Part shown: piece after piece, positions 1 through 8,717 of the stretch
Numbering within the stretch: the first letter of the stretch is position 1
How the letters are laid out: the number at the start of each line of letters is the position of its first letter
Assembly: GCA_013812065.1 (NCBI GenBank)
Contig: JACCUC010000155.1
Coordinates: 1 to 23,875, forward strand
Reading direction: 5' to 3'
From: Thermoleophilaceae bacterium
Lineage (GTDB): Bacteria; Actinomycetota; Thermoleophilia; Solirubrobacterales; Thermoleophilaceae
DNA length: 23,875 nt
Notes under the pieces: generated by a model
What the model was told of the DNA's origin: nothing
Databases searched by the model: none
What the model saw: the letters and a program-made list of their open reading frames with translations, nothing else
Program-made: the position numbers and the translations under genes

Positions 1-1
1 G

Positions 2-127
2 GCCGGTACCGGCGCGCGCGCCGGCTCGCCGCCCGCGGTGCCCGGCGCGGGTGACGGGAGAGGGGAGCGTCCCGCCGCCCCTCGCGCCAGGAACCGCCGC
101 TCCCGCAAGAGGCACGGTCGCCGATGA
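2..127 (+). CDS. C-terminal tail of an upstream gene, cut by the window edge (possibly SecF)
   Basis: An open frame enters from the left edge and ends at a TGA (125-127) that overlaps the ATG of the next gene in an ATGA arrangement, typical of translational coupling. The 41 visible residues are a low-complexity Gly/Pro/Ala stretch followed by a strongly basic end (RNRRSRKRHGRR). Such a basic cytoplasmic tail would suit a membrane protein like SecF, which often lies upstream of recJ in related gene orders, but no SecF domain is in view. The product name is therefore only a guess. Another frame closes at 52-54 without any coupling, which makes it the less likely reading. Confidence 0.45.
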   Translation, partial: AGTGARAGSPPAVPGAGDGRGERPAAPRARNRRSRKRHGRR

Positions 128-387
128 GCATGCTCGTGTGGGTGATGATGGCGATCGCCATCTGGCACTTCACGGTCTTCGTGCCCGACCGCTTCTGGGG
201 CGGGATCGCGGGCGCGTTCGTCGCCGCCATCGTCGGCGCGGCCGTGTTCGGGGTCGTGGTGTCGGGCTTCGCGGTGCCGGGTGAGTCGGAGACGAACGTC
301 GTCCAGGCGATGATCGCCATTCCCGGCTCCCTGCTCGGGCTCGCGGCGGCCTACGTCTACGGCGCTCGGACCGACCCCTCGGCGTAG
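124..387 (+). CDS. Small integral membrane protein of unknown function
   Basis: The 87-residue product is almost entirely hydrophobic. Segments at about residues 3-19, 27-50 and 62-80 could each span the membrane, with the only clearly polar loop at about 51-60 (PGESETN). The composition and the 4-base overlap with the preceding frame support a real gene in the same operon. I do not recognise a family. It sits just before recJ and may belong to a Sec-type or conserved small membrane protein group, but nothing in the sequence gives a function. An overlapping frame from 51 to 284 is Arg/Gly-rich and looks like a shadow. Confidence 0.7.
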   Translation: MSMLVWVMMAIAIWHFTVFVPDRFWGGIAGAFVAAIVGAAVFGVVVSGFAVPGESETNVVQAMIAIPGSLLGLAAAYVYGARTDPSA

Positions 388-399
388 GGCTCCGACGCC

Positions 400-417
400 G
401 CTCGGAAGAAACCGAGC
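400..417 (+). other. Short stem-loop between the membrane-protein gene and recJ
   Basis: GCTCGG (400-405) and CCGAGC (412-417) form a perfect 6-bp stem around a purine loop AAGAAA, 13 bases after the stop of the small membrane protein. No T-run follows, so this is not a classical intrinsic terminator. It could slow transcription or be chance in GC-rich DNA. The rest of 388-534 shows no recognisable promoter. Confidence 0.25.
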
Positions 418-534
418 AGCGGGCTCCCCGGTCGGACCGACACGAGCGCCGCGCCAAGCGGGCCCGCCGGCGTGGGTCCGTCGCCGGGGGCGAGAAGCGG
501 CGTTCCGTCCGCTTCTCCACTCAGGATGGACTGG

Positions 535-3123
535 ATGGTCACCTCTTCGATACGTTGGGATTGCTCGCCCTACTGCGGAGAAGACGCGGCCGAGATCGAG
601 CGCGCGCTCGGCGTTTCGCGGACGGTCGCGGCGATCCTCGTGCGCCGCGGACACGGGACCACGGCGGCGGCCGAGCGCTTCCTGCGGGCCGATGACCGAC
701 ACGATCCGTTCGCCTTCGCGGGCATGCGCGACGCGTGCGCGCTGATCCTCGAGCACGTCGTGCGCGGGTCACGGATCGTCGTGCACGGCGACTACGACGT
801 CGACGGGGTCTCCTCGACGGCAATCATCGTTCGGTCGCTGCGCCGGCTCGGGGCGGACCCCGGCTGGCGCCTGCCGAGCCGCTTCGACGGCGGCTACGGG
901 CTTTCCACGGCGACGGTCGAGGAACTAGCGCGCTCGGGCACGGGGCTGCTGATCGCCGTCGACTGCGGGATAACGTCGGCGCCTGAGATCGGCGCCGCAC
1001 ACGCCCTCGGCCTCGATGCGGTGGTCGTCGACCATCATCGCCCGGCCGAGCGGCTCCCGAGCTGCCCGATCGTCCACCCGACGGTCAGCGGCTACCCGTT
1101 CGCGGACCTGTGTGCCGCCGGCGTCGCGCTCAAGCTCGCCCAGGCCCTCGAGGCCACGGCGGGCCAGGACCCCGCGCGCGCCGAGGAGGACCTCGACCTG
1201 GTGGCCCTGGCCACCGTGGCCGACCTCGTGCCCCTACGGGGAGAGAACCGCCGCCTCGTGCGCGAGGGCCTTCGCGTGCTCGCGCGCACCGCGAAGCCCG
1301 GTCTGCGGGCGCTGATGGCTGTGGCGGGCGTCGACCCCGCGCGGATCGACGCACACGCGCTCGGTTTCCGGCTCGCCCCGCGGCTCAATGCCGCCGGCCG
1401 GCTCGGGCGAGCCGACAGCGCGCTCGAGCTCCTGCTCGGCGACGACCGGGCGTGGGCCGACGAGGTCGCGGCCGAGCTCGACCTGCTGAACCGCGAGCGC
1501 CGCGCTGCCGAGCAACGCATCCTGCTCGCCGCGGAAGCCGCTCGAGGCGAGGCGCCCGAGGGACCGGCGCTCGTGCTCGCCGGAGAGGGCTGGCACCCCG
1601 GCGTGATCGGCATCGTGGCCTCGCGGATGGTCGAGCGCCACGGGCGGCCGTGCATCCTGATCGCGCTCGACGGCGACTCCGGGCGGGGCTCGGGGCGCAG
1701 CATTCCCGCCTATGACCTCCACGCCGGTCTCAGCGCCTGCGCCCACCATCTCGGGCGCTTCGGTGGTCATCCCGCCGCGGCCGGGCTCGAGCTCGAGACC
1801 GCAAGCCTCGACGCCTTCCGAGCCGCCTTCCTCGAGCATGCTCGTGCCGTTCTCTCGCCCGAGGATCTCGTCCCCGTCGAGCGCGTCGACGCGGTGGTGC
1901 CCGCTGCGACGGTCGGGCTCCCGCTCGCCGAGGAGCTCGAGTTGCTCGCGCCGTTCGGGCAGGGCAACCCGCGTCCGACGCTGCTCGTGCCCGCCGCGCA
2001 CGTGGGAGACGTACGCGCGCTCGGTGCCGACGGCGAGCACGCGGCGCTCACGCTCTCGAGCGGCGGAACCCGGGCGCGCGTGGTCGCCTTCCGGACCACG
2101 CCGGGGTCTATCCGCGGGCGCGCCGATCGCCGGCAGGACGTCGCCGCGCGGCTCGAGCTCAACGAGTGGAACGGCGCGGTCGAGCCGCGGCTCGTACTGC
2201 GCGCGCTGAACGAGACCGAGGCGGGGGAATGCGCCGTCCTGGGAGCCGAGACGCCGCTCTGGGATGCCATCGAGCGCGAGCTCTCCACGCGCCTGTCGGC
2301 CGCGCCGGACGAGGGCGCCGGCGCCCGGACGGTGACCGATCGCCGCGGCGATGGCTTCGCCGGCACCGTCGGGGATCTCCTCTCCTCGGGCGAGGACGTA
2401 CTCGTCGTCTGTGTCGACGTCCCTCGCCGGCGGCGCGCGGTCGAAGGGTTGGTCGGGGCGCTCGGGCGAACGCTGCGCGGAGGCGGCGGCAGGTCGACCC
2501 AGCTCGCCCTCGTCTCGTGGGCAGCGCTCGAGCGCGACCCGGGACTGGCGCGAGCCTACCCGCACCTGGTCGCCCTCGACCCACCCGAGAACGCCCGCGG
2601 GGAGCGCCTCCTCGACGCCACGCCGGGACCGCCCGGCGCGGAGACCACTGCTCGCGCGCACCTCTGCTGGGGCCGGTCGGAGGTCGACTTCGTCCGGCGG
2701 TCGGCGCGCGCCCGGCTCGAGCTGCGCCCGGCGCTCACCGAGCTCTACCGAGCGCTTCGGAGCGGCGGCGGAGAGCTTTCGGGTGAGGCGCTGGCGCGCG
2801 CGCTGTGCGGGGACGGGCCGTATTCGCGCGAGCCCGAGCTGTGCGCGCGCCTGCTACGCGTCCTCGGTGAGCTGGAGCTCGCCGACTACACGTGCCGAGC
2901 CGGGAGCGAGCCGGTATGCGGGTTGAGCGCGCATGTCCCACGAGTCGAGCTCGAGCGCTCGCCGACCTACCGCGCCTCGCTGGCTCGCCTAGAGGAGGCC
3001 CACGCCTACCTGCGAGACGGAGCGCTGCGCGCTCGTCTCGATCCCTCCCCCGCGGGCGCGGGGGCGGCCGCCGGGACGGTTGCGACCGACCGCCGGCCCG
3101 CCGCCGCGGAGGTCGCCGCCTGA
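535..3123 (+). CDS. recJ: Single-stranded-DNA-specific 5'-3' exonuclease RecJ
   Basis: RecJ degrades single-stranded DNA 5' to 3' in RecF-type recombination and base-excision/mismatch repair. The DHH phosphoesterase core is clear: GDYDVDG at about residues 85-91, VDCG near 142-145 and DHH at 166-168 supply the metal ligands. The DHHA1 part has GRGSGRS (about 383-389) and GGH (about 410-412), followed by the LAPFGQGNP and OB-fold region to about residue 555. A further 300 residues follow, making 862 in all against about 577 for E. coli RecJ. This resembles the C-terminal domain of the long Bacillus-type RecJ. The ATG at 535 is preferred because AGGA at 523-526 lies 8 bases upstream; an ATG at 526 and a GTG at 472 are in frame but have poor ribosome binding sites. 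Confidence 0.95.
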   Translation: MVTSSIRWDCSPYCGEDAAEIERALGVSRTVAAILVRRGHGTTAAAERFLRADDRHDPFAFAGMRDACALILEHVVRGSRIVVHGDYDVDGVSSTAIIVRSLRRLGADPGWRLPSRFDGGYGLSTATVEELARSGTGLLIAVDCGITSAPEIGAAHALGLDAVVVDHHRPAERLPSCPIVHPTVSGYPFADLCAAGVALKLAQALEATAGQDPARAEEDLDLVALATVADLVPLRGENRRLVREGLRVLARTAKPGLRALMAVAGVDPARIDAHALGFRLAPRLNAAGRLGRADSALELLLGDDRAWADEVAAELDLLNRERRAAEQRILLAAEAARGEAPEGPALVLAGEGWHPGVIGIVASRMVERHGRPCILIALDGDSGRGSGRSIPAYDLHAGLSACAHHLGRFGGHPAAAGLELETASLDAFRAAFLEHARAVLSPEDLVPVERVDAVVPAATVGLPLAEELELLAPFGQGNPRPTLLVPAAHVGDVRALGADGEHAALTLSSGGTRARVVAFRTTPGSIRGRADRRQDVAARLELNEWNGAVEPRLVLRALNETEAGECAVLGAETPLWDAIERELSTRLSAAPDEGAGARTVTDRRGDGFAGTVGDLLSSGEDVLVVCVDVPRRRRAVEGLVGALGRTLRGGGGRSTQLALVSWAALERDPGLARAYPHLVALDPPENARGERLLDATPGPPGAETTARAHLCWGRSEVDFVRRSARARLELRPALTELYRALRSGGGELSGEALARALCGDGPYSREPELCARLLRVLGELELADYTCRAGSEPVCGLSAHVPRVELERSPTYRASLARLEEAHAYLRDGALRARLDPSPAGAGAAAGTVATDRRPAAAEVAA

Positions 3124-3195
3124 AGGGCTACCTGCACTCCGCCGAGGGCGGCCGAGCGCTCACCGACGCCCGCCGGTCGAAGTCGCCCACGGGGG

Positions 3196-3201
3196 TACAC
3201 T
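3196..3201 (+). promoter_or_regulatory. Predicted -10 box (TACACT) of a leaderless rel promoter
   Basis: TACACT fits the actinobacterial TANNNT -10 pattern and ends 7 bases before the rel ATG at 3209, so transcription would begin at or next to the start codon. No Shine-Dalgarno sequence lies in between, which agrees with a leaderless mRNA. No convincing -35 box is visible. The same geometry recurs at several genes in the window. Confidence 0.55.
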
Positions 3202-3208
3202 CGGGTTC

Positions 3209-5656
3209 ATGGCCAAGACCTCGCAAACGAGCGCCCCGCGGCGGTCGCGCGGCGGCGGCGAGAACGGAGACGGCGGCACCGAGGCGCCGCCGAGGAGGGA
3301 CGCGGCCGCAGACGCGCTCGACGTGACGCGCACGCCGGTCGACGAGGCCGGCGGGAGCGACGGCTTCGACGGCGAGCCGGGCGCTCGCCGGACCGCCTCG
3401 ACGGCCACCTCGGCCACCATCCACGAGCTCGACGAGCGCGAGCGCGGACTGCTCGAGGACCTCTTTGCGGTCATCGCCGAGCACGCCGAGGAGGCCCCAC
3501 AGTCGATCGACCGCGAAGCCGTGGCGAGCGCCCTTGCCTTCGCCTGCGATCACCACGCCGATCAGCGCCGCCGCTCGGGCGAGCACTTCATCACCCACCC
3601 CGTCGGGGTGGCCAAGATCTGCGCGGGCATGCGCGCGGACACGGCGACCCTGGTCGCCGCGCTCCTCCATGACACCGTCGAGGACACGAGCGCGTCGCTC
3701 GCCGAGGTTCGCTCGGAGTTCGGCGACGAGGTCGCCGAGCTCGTCGACGGGGTGACCAAGCTCGCCGGCATCACCTTCCAGTCCAACGACGACCGCCAGG
3801 CCGAGAACTACCGCAAGATGATGCTCGCGATGGCGGCCGACCTGCGGGTCATCCTCGTCAAGCTCGCCGACCGCCTCCACAACATGCGCACGATCGGGGC
3901 GCTGGCGAAGGACAAGCAGAAGGAGAAGTCGAAGGAGACACTCGACATTTTCGCGCCGCTCGCCCATCGCCTGGGCATCCACGCCATCAAGTGGGAGCTC
4001 GAGGACCTCGCCTTCCAGACGCTCCACCCGCGCAAGTACAAGGACATCAAGGCGCTCGTCAGCCAGCAGCGGATCGAGCGCGAGGGTTACGTGGAGCGCG
4101 CCGGCCACTACCTCGAGCAGGAGCTCGAGGACGTCGACATCGACGCCGAGATATCCGGCCGCGCCAAGCACTTCTACTCGATCTACGTGAAGATGACCCG
4201 CAAGGGCCGCGAGTTCAACGAGATCTACGACCTGACCGCCATGCGCGTCCTCGTCGGCTCGGTCAAGGACTGCTACGGGGCGATCGGCGTCATCCACTCG
4301 CTTTGGAAGCCGCTCCCGGGCCGGTTCAAGGACTGGGTGGCGATGCCGAAGTTCAACGGCTACCAGGCCCTCCACACCACGGTGATCGGGCCCGAGGGGC
4401 GCCCGCTCGAGATCCAGATCCGAACCCGCGACATGCACGCCACCGCCGAGTACGGCGTCGCCGCGCACTGGATGTACAAGGACGACCCCACCGACGGCGA
4501 CGGTCGCGTCGACGCCCGCAAGCGCGACGAACGCGTCGACTGGCTGCGGCGCCTCGTGGACTGGCAGGACGAGCTGTCGGATCCGCAGGAGTTCGCCGAG
4601 ACCCTCAAGGCCGATCTGTTCGAGGACGAGGTGTTCGTTTTCACGCCCAAGGGCGAGGTCAAGTCGCTCGCCGCGGGCGCGACGCCGCTCGACTTCGCCT
4701 ACGCCGTGCACACCGACGTCGGCCACCGCTGCGTCGGGGCCAAGGTCAACGGCAAGATCGTCCCCCTGCACTACGAGCTGCAGTCGGGCGACATCGTCGA
4801 GGTCCTTACCTCCAAGCAGGAGCGCGGACCCTCCCGCGACTGGCTCGCGCTCGCCAAGACCACCCGCGCCCAGTCGAAGATTCGCGCCTGGTTCAAGCGC
4901 GAGCGCCGTGAGGACTCGGAGCGAGCCGGCCGCGAGGCGCTTCAGGAGCACCTCCGCCGCGCCGGCCTCCCCGCTCAGAAGATGGCGGGCTCGCCGCTGC
5001 TCGCCGACGTCATCCGCGAGATGGGCTTCAGGAAGGGCGAGGACTTCTACATCGCCCTCGGCGGCTCGAAGATCTCGGCCACGGTCGTCGTCAACAAGCT
5101 CATGCAGCGTCTCCAGCAGGGCGAGGCCGCCGACGAGGAGCCCCGCGGCGCGGGCGAGCTGATCGCGCCCCGGCGTGGTGCGGCCAAGCCGACTAGCTCC
5201 TCGTCGGGCCTGGGCATCAAGGTCGACGGGATCGACGAGGTCATGGTGCGCCTCGCCAAGTGCTGTCGCCCCGTGCCCGGCGATCCGATCGTCGGCGACA
5301 TCTCACTCGGCAAGGGCATCACCATCCATCACGAGGAATGCACGAACGCACGCGCCCTGGCGCGCACCCCCGAGCGCTTCGCCGGCGTCGCCTGGGACGG
5401 CGAGGGCGCCTCGTCCTTCCGCGCCGAGCTGCAGGTCGACGGCTACGACCGCCATCGCCTGCTCGAGGACCTCTCTCGCACGTTCTCGGAGGCGGGCGTC
5501 AACATCGTCGAGGCCCGCTGCGTGACCGAGTACCCGATGGTCAAGAACCGCTTCGTGGTCGAGGTGGGGGACACCCAGACCCTCAAGAACTGCGTCGGGC
5601 GGCTGCGCAACGTCGACTCGGTGTTCGACGCCTATCGCGTGACGCCGACGGGCTGA
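3209..5656 (+). CDS. rel: Bifunctional (p)ppGpp synthetase/hydrolase (Rel/SpoT family)
   Basis: This long RSH protein (815 aa) makes and degrades the stringent-response alarmone (p)ppGpp. After a disordered, charged N-terminus of about 65 residues comes the HD hydrolase domain, with H130, the HDTVED motif at 154-159 and LVKLADRLHN near 216-225. All the key residues are present, so hydrolysis is predicted active. The synthetase domain has YDLTAMR (340-346), RFKD (372-375, the RXKD signature of bifunctional enzymes rather than the EXDD of RelA), NGYQALHT and EIQIRT. The TGS domain spans about 475-535. The KCCRPVPGD zinc-finger-like motif follows, and an ACT domain forms the end. The ATG at 3209 is chosen from the TACACT box just upstream and because the protein reads well from MAKTSQ; in-frame starts further upstream run back towards recJ. 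Confidence 0.96.
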   Translation: MAKTSQTSAPRRSRGGGENGDGGTEAPPRRDAAADALDVTRTPVDEAGGSDGFDGEPGARRTASTATSATIHELDERERGLLEDLFAVIAEHAEEAPQSIDREAVASALAFACDHHADQRRRSGEHFITHPVGVAKICAGMRADTATLVAALLHDTVEDTSASLAEVRSEFGDEVAELVDGVTKLAGITFQSNDDRQAENYRKMMLAMAADLRVILVKLADRLHNMRTIGALAKDKQKEKSKETLDIFAPLAHRLGIHAIKWELEDLAFQTLHPRKYKDIKALVSQQRIEREGYVERAGHYLEQELEDVDIDAEISGRAKHFYSIYVKMTRKGREFNEIYDLTAMRVLVGSVKDCYGAIGVIHSLWKPLPGRFKDWVAMPKFNGYQALHTTVIGPEGRPLEIQIRTRDMHATAEYGVAAHWMYKDDPTDGDGRVDARKRDERVDWLRRLVDWQDELSDPQEFAETLKADLFEDEVFVFTPKGEVKSLAAGATPLDFAYAVHTDVGHRCVGAKVNGKIVPLHYELQSGDIVEVLTSKQERGPSRDWLALAKTTRAQSKIRAWFKRERREDSERAGREALQEHLRRAGLPAQKMAGSPLLADVIREMGFRKGEDFYIALGGSKISATVVVNKLMQRLQQGEAADEEPRGAGELIAPRRGAAKPTSSSSGLGIKVDGIDEVMVRLAKCCRPVPGDPIVGDISLGKGITIHHEECTNARALARTPERFAGVAWDGEGASSFRAELQVDGYDRHRLLEDLSRTFSEAGVNIVEARCVTEYPMVKNRFVVEVGDTQTLKNCVGRLRNVDSVFDAYRVTPTG

Positions 5657-5688
5657 CACGCGCTGTGGCGAGGCGGCCGGGGAGGCGG

Positions 5689-6681
5689 TCAGGCCACCAC
5701 GCGTAGCGCCCTCGGCCGCACCCCGTACACGACCTCGTCGCGCTCGCCGAGGTAGTCACCGTCGACCTCGAGCGGGAAGGACGTGTCGCCCACCGCCGTC
5801 ACCCTGGCCTCCCGCACGCCGGGAAAGCCCTCGATCTGGCGGTGACGCTGGACGGTGGCCGCCCGCCCCGAGAACATCCGCGGCAGCACGGTCGGCAGCT
5901 CGACCGGGCGCGAGCGCTTGAGCACGGCCAGCGAGATGGTTCCGAGCTCGAGCCCCGCCCCCTCGCACACGCGGATCGGTCGGGAGCGGAAGAACGTGAA
6001 GGGATCACCGTTCTGGACGATCATGGTGACCCCCTCCACCGTGCGCCCGCCGGCCTCCACGCGCACCCGCGGAGGGCTCACCAGGTACCGGCGCAGGAAG
6101 GTCGAGACCGCCGAGTAGGTGAAGTACCACTCGCGCATGCTCGCCTTGAGGTGCGGGCGGCTGTCGACGCGCTCGACCACGCTCGCGTCGAGCCCGATGC
6201 CCGAGGCGAACACGAAGTAGCGATCGTCGACGCGACCGAGGTCGACGCGCCGCGGCCGGAAACCGTCGGCAAGCGCGAGCAGGTGCTCGGTGGCGTCGAC
6301 CACATCGGCGGGGATGCCGAGCGTGCGGCAGAAGACGTTGGTCGAGCCGCCCGGGAGGCAGGTGAGGGGCACGCCGCTGCCGGCCAGGCCGTTGGCCGCC
6401 TCGTTGATCGTCCCGTCGCCGCCGAAGGCGACGACCACGTCATAGCGGGCGGCGGCCGCCTCGCGGCACAGCTCGGTGGCGTGGGATCGTGCCTGGGTCT
6501 CGACGGCCTCGACCGAGTAGCGGGCGCCGAGGGCGTAGACGACGAGGTTGCGCAGGCGGTCGGAGACCGTGGTCGCGTACGGATTGACGATCACGAGCAT
6601 CCGCCGCTTCGCCGTGCGCTCGGGAAGCACGCGCTCGGCGAGGTCCTCGGCGCGCTCGAGCGCGGTCTCCGCGGTGGTCAT
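5689..6681 (-). CDS. Diacylglycerol kinase-type lipid kinase (DagK/YegS family)
   Basis: The 330-residue protein carries the NPYATT nucleotide-site start (about 33-38), the catalytic-loop motif GGDGTINEAANGL (from 87) and PGGSTNVF, all hallmarks of the diacylglycerol kinase catalytic domain. The C-terminal half has the usual EVDGDYLGE signature. Enzymes of this family phosphorylate diacylglycerol to phosphatidic acid, recycling lipid into the CDP-diacylglycerol pool, though related members act on sphingoid or other lipids. It follows pssA on the same strand after a 116-base gap (6682-6797), so it may be the last gene of the phospholipid cluster or have its own promoter. A TAATCA sequence lies 5 bases before the ATG but is a weak -10. 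Its end faces rel convergently with 32 bases between the stops. Confidence 0.9.
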   Translation of the reverse strand: MTTAETALERAEDLAERVLPERTAKRRMLVIVNPYATTVSDRLRNLVVYALGARYSVEAVETQARSHATELCREAAAARYDVVVAFGGDGTINEAANGLAGSGVPLTCLPGGSTNVFCRTLGIPADVVDATEHLLALADGFRPRRVDLGRVDDRYFVFASGIGLDASVVERVDSRPHLKASMREWYFTYSAVSTFLRRYLVSPPRVRVEAGGRTVEGVTMIVQNGDPFTFFRSRPIRVCEGAGLELGTISLAVLKRSRPVELPTVLPRMFSGRAATVQRHRQIEGFPGVREARVTAVGDTSFPLEVDGDYLGERDEVVYGVRPRALRVVA

Positions 6682-6797
6682 CGAACTGATTACCCGCGGT
6701 GGCGGAGGGAGTTACGAGCGAGCCCGCCGGGCGGTGGCCGCCGCCCGAGACCGTGAGCTCGTCGCGCCCGCCGTCGCCACGGCGAGCTGCTGGGACG

Positions 6798-7394
6798 TCA
6801 CGGGCTCGGTCGCGGTGCCTGGTCGGGGACGTCGGGCGCCGAGGCCATCTCGAGGTCGGCGCTTCCCCGGCGCAGGAGGTCCCGCACGAGCCCCCCAAAC
6901 GTCGGGACCGGCAGGGTGCTGACCATCAGCGCCGACAGGACCGCCGTGGCGAGCCATACGAGCGCGGGGGGCGTTCCGCTCACCGCGAGCGCCACGACGA
7001 TCACCGCGGCCGGGGGGATCGGAAAGCCGACGAAGTGGTCGCGGTTCTCGAGCAGCGAGAAGCGGGCGAGCCGCCAAGCTCCGGAGAGCACAAAGGCCAG
7101 GCACGCGCCCATCCCGGCGACCGCGATGCCGTCGAGCGGCCCGCTGTAGAGGATGAAAGCGGGCGCCGCCCCGAAGGAGACCAGGTCGGCGAGCGAATCG
7201 AGCCGCGAGCCGAACACGCTCTCGCACCGCTGCCGCCGGGCGATGATCCCGTCGACGCTGTCGCACGCCGCCGCCACACCCACCAGGGCAGCCGCCCACA
7301 CGAGCTCGCCCTGAGCGGCGAGGACGAGGGCGAGGAAGCCGGCCACGAGGTTGCCGCTCGTCACGATGCTGGCGGGGCTCACGAAGTCCTTCAC
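6798..7394 (-). CDS. pssA: CDP-diacylglycerol--serine O-phosphatidyltransferase
   Basis: This membrane enzyme joins serine to CDP-diacylglycerol to give phosphatidylserine. The CDP-alcohol phosphotransferase signature is complete and correctly spaced: D45-x2-D48-G49-x2-A52-R53-x8-G62-x3-D66-x3-D70. Hydrophobic segments before and after it account for most of the 198 residues. The start overlaps the psd stop by four bases (ATGA on the minus strand), which implies translational coupling. The CDP-alcohol transferase family also makes PG and PI, but the company of psd makes serine the likely acceptor. The last 30 residues are polar and variable. Confidence 0.93.
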   Translation of the reverse strand: MKDFVSPASIVTSGNLVAGFLALVLAAQGELVWAAALVGVAAACDSVDGIIARRQRCESVFGSRLDSLADLVSFGAAPAFILYSGPLDGIAVAGMGACLAFVLSGAWRLARFSLLENRDHFVGFPIPPAAVIVVALAVSGTPPALVWLATAVLSALMVSTLPVPTFGGLVRDLLRRGSADLEMASAPDVPDQAPRPSP

Positions 7395-8089
7395 GCGACG
7401 ACCTCCTCACCACGGGCGCGGGAGATCGGGGCGTGGCGGTCGCGCTCGTCCTCGCGCGCCCGATGGCGGGCGAGCGGGCTCGCGCCGGCTCGGACCCGCT
7501 CGCCGACGCGCACGCAGACCTCGGCGCCGTCCGCCGGAAGGACCACGTCGACGCGCGAGCCGAAGTGGATCATGGCGAGCCGCTGTCCCGCGGTGAGCTC
7601 TTGCCCGAGCCTCACCCAGGGCGAGACGCGCCGCGCGACCATTCCCGCCACCTGGGCGACGACCACCCGCCCCCGGGGGCCGTCGATGGCGAGGCGACGC
7701 CGGCGGTTATCCTCGGCCTTGCGCTGGAAGGCCGGGCGGAAGCCGCCCGCCAGCTCTTCCTCGAGCGCGATCCGACCGGCCACGGGACTACGCGTCACAT
7801 GAACGTCGTAGAGCGCCAGGAAGGTGCTTACGCGCGTACCCTGGCCGCCCTCGAGCCAGGGCTCGGCCACCCGGTCGACAGCGGTCACCACGCCGTCGGC
7901 GACGGCGTAGACGACGCTCTCGTCGGGATCGAGGCGACGCTCGGGGTCGCGGAAGCAGAGCAGGGCGGGCGCCGCGGCAGCGATGAGCGCGCGGGCGGCG
8001 GCGCGAAAGCCGGCCGCCAGCAGGACGGCCTCGAGCACGACCACACCGACGAGGTAGCGCCGTGCCTCCCGCAGGGCGCGCCAGGTCAT
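7391..8089 (-). CDS. psd: Phosphatidylserine decarboxylase proenzyme (short type)
   Basis: This enzyme decarboxylates phosphatidylserine to phosphatidylethanolamine. It is made as a proenzyme that cleaves itself before a serine to create a pyruvoyl group. The 232-residue product has FRDPER (about 46-51), ADGVVTAVD, a DVHVTRSPVAG stretch and EDN, and the HFGSRVDVVLP segment in which S178 of the Gly-Ser pair should become the pyruvoyl group. GS within FGSR is typical of the short, alpha-proteobacterial/archaeal-like class rather than the LGST of E. coli. A hydrophobic N-terminus (about 10-45) should anchor it to the membrane. It overlaps the genes on both sides by four bases. Confidence 0.93.
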   Translation of the reverse strand: MTWRALREARRYLVGVVVLEAVLLAAGFRAAARALIAAAAPALLCFRDPERRLDPDESVVYAVADGVVTAVDRVAEPWLEGGQGTRVSTFLALYDVHVTRSPVAGRIALEEELAGGFRPAFQRKAEDNRRRRLAIDGPRGRVVVAQVAGMVARRVSPWVRLGQELTAGQRLAMIHFGSRVDVVLPADGAEVCVRVGERVRAGASPLARHRAREDERDRHAPISRARGEEVVA

Positions 8090-8688
8090 CGCTCCCCCGC
8101 ATGCGACCGAGGATCGCCCTGACAGGCGTACAGAAAGGCGGGCGGCACGTTGAGCGGCGACAGCCGTCGCCGGACATTGGTGAAGGTCTGGCGGAGCTCG
8201 CGCTCGATCAGCGGAGAATATTGCAGCACGAGCATGATGCCGTCACGCCCGAGCACGTCGCGCGCGGCGCGGAGTATCTGCTTGCGCTCGGGGATCTGAA
8301 GGGAGGTGAAGGGGACCGCCGAGACGATCACGTCGACCGTCTCGCCGTCGAGGTGGCGGGCGACGTCCACCGCGGAGTCGTTGACGACGCTCAGCCGCGG
8401 GTCCCGGAGTTCGGAGGCGAGCGCTGAGGACAGGTCGGGATCGACTTCGAAGGCGAGCACGCGCGCGTCGGAGCCCATGCGTTCGAGGATCGCCCGAGTG
8501 TAGACGCCGGTACCGGCGCCGAGCTCGACCACCCACCGTGCCTGCTCGACCGGCGCGAGGTCGAGGGTGTCGCGCACGGTCCGCCGCGAGGTCGGCAGAA
8601 CGGCACCGACCTTGCGGGGACTGGCGAGAAAGGAGCGCAGGAAGCGGCGGCGGTCGCCTCCCGCGCTATCGCTGGGAGCCCTTCCCAT
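8086..8688 (-). CDS. pmtA: PmtA-like phospholipid N-methyltransferase (predicted PE to PC)
   Basis: The 200-residue protein is a class I SAM-dependent methyltransferase: VELGAGTG (54-61) is motif I, E80/D82 mark the end of strand beta-2, and SAVPF (123-127) is the post-II motif. The N-terminal FLRSFLASPRKVGAVLPTS and the C-terminal LNVPPAFLY, together with a length near 200, match the Rhizobium/Rhodobacter-type PmtA that methylates phosphatidylethanolamine, rather than the longer KsgA rRNA dimethylases it distantly resembles. The four-base overlap with psd, whose product is its presumed substrate, is strong context. The ATG at 8688 is preferred: upstream in-frame starts would run into the end of the preceding gene. 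How many methyl groups are added cannot be read from sequence. Confidence 0.82.
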   Translation of the reverse strand: MGRAPSDSAGGDRRRFLRSFLASPRKVGAVLPTSRRTVRDTLDLAPVEQARWVVELGAGTGVYTRAILERMGSDARVLAFEVDPDLSSALASELRDPRLSVVNDSAVDVARHLDGETVDVIVSAVPFTSLQIPERKQILRAARDVLGRDGIMLVLQYSPLIERELRQTFTNVRRRLSPLNVPPAFLYACQGDPRSHAGER

Positions 8689-8717
8689 CCGTGGGCTATT
8701 CCCGAACCGCCACAGCG

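Noticed and set aside
1234..2661. 475-codon minus-strand frame opposite recJ
   Set aside because: Low-complexity Arg/Glu/Gly sequence without motifs, lying fully within recJ; a codon-bias shadow.
3128..4951. 607-codon open frame on the minus strand opposite rel
   Set aside because: It mirrors the rel codons and has repetitive Leu/Val/Asp/Gly composition with no family motif. This is the usual antisense frame of a GC-rich gene.
5842..6756. 304-codon plus-strand frame opposite the lipid kinase
   Set aside because: Antisense to a gene with the full GGDGT kinase motif; composition is Asp/His/Arg/Ala-rich noise.
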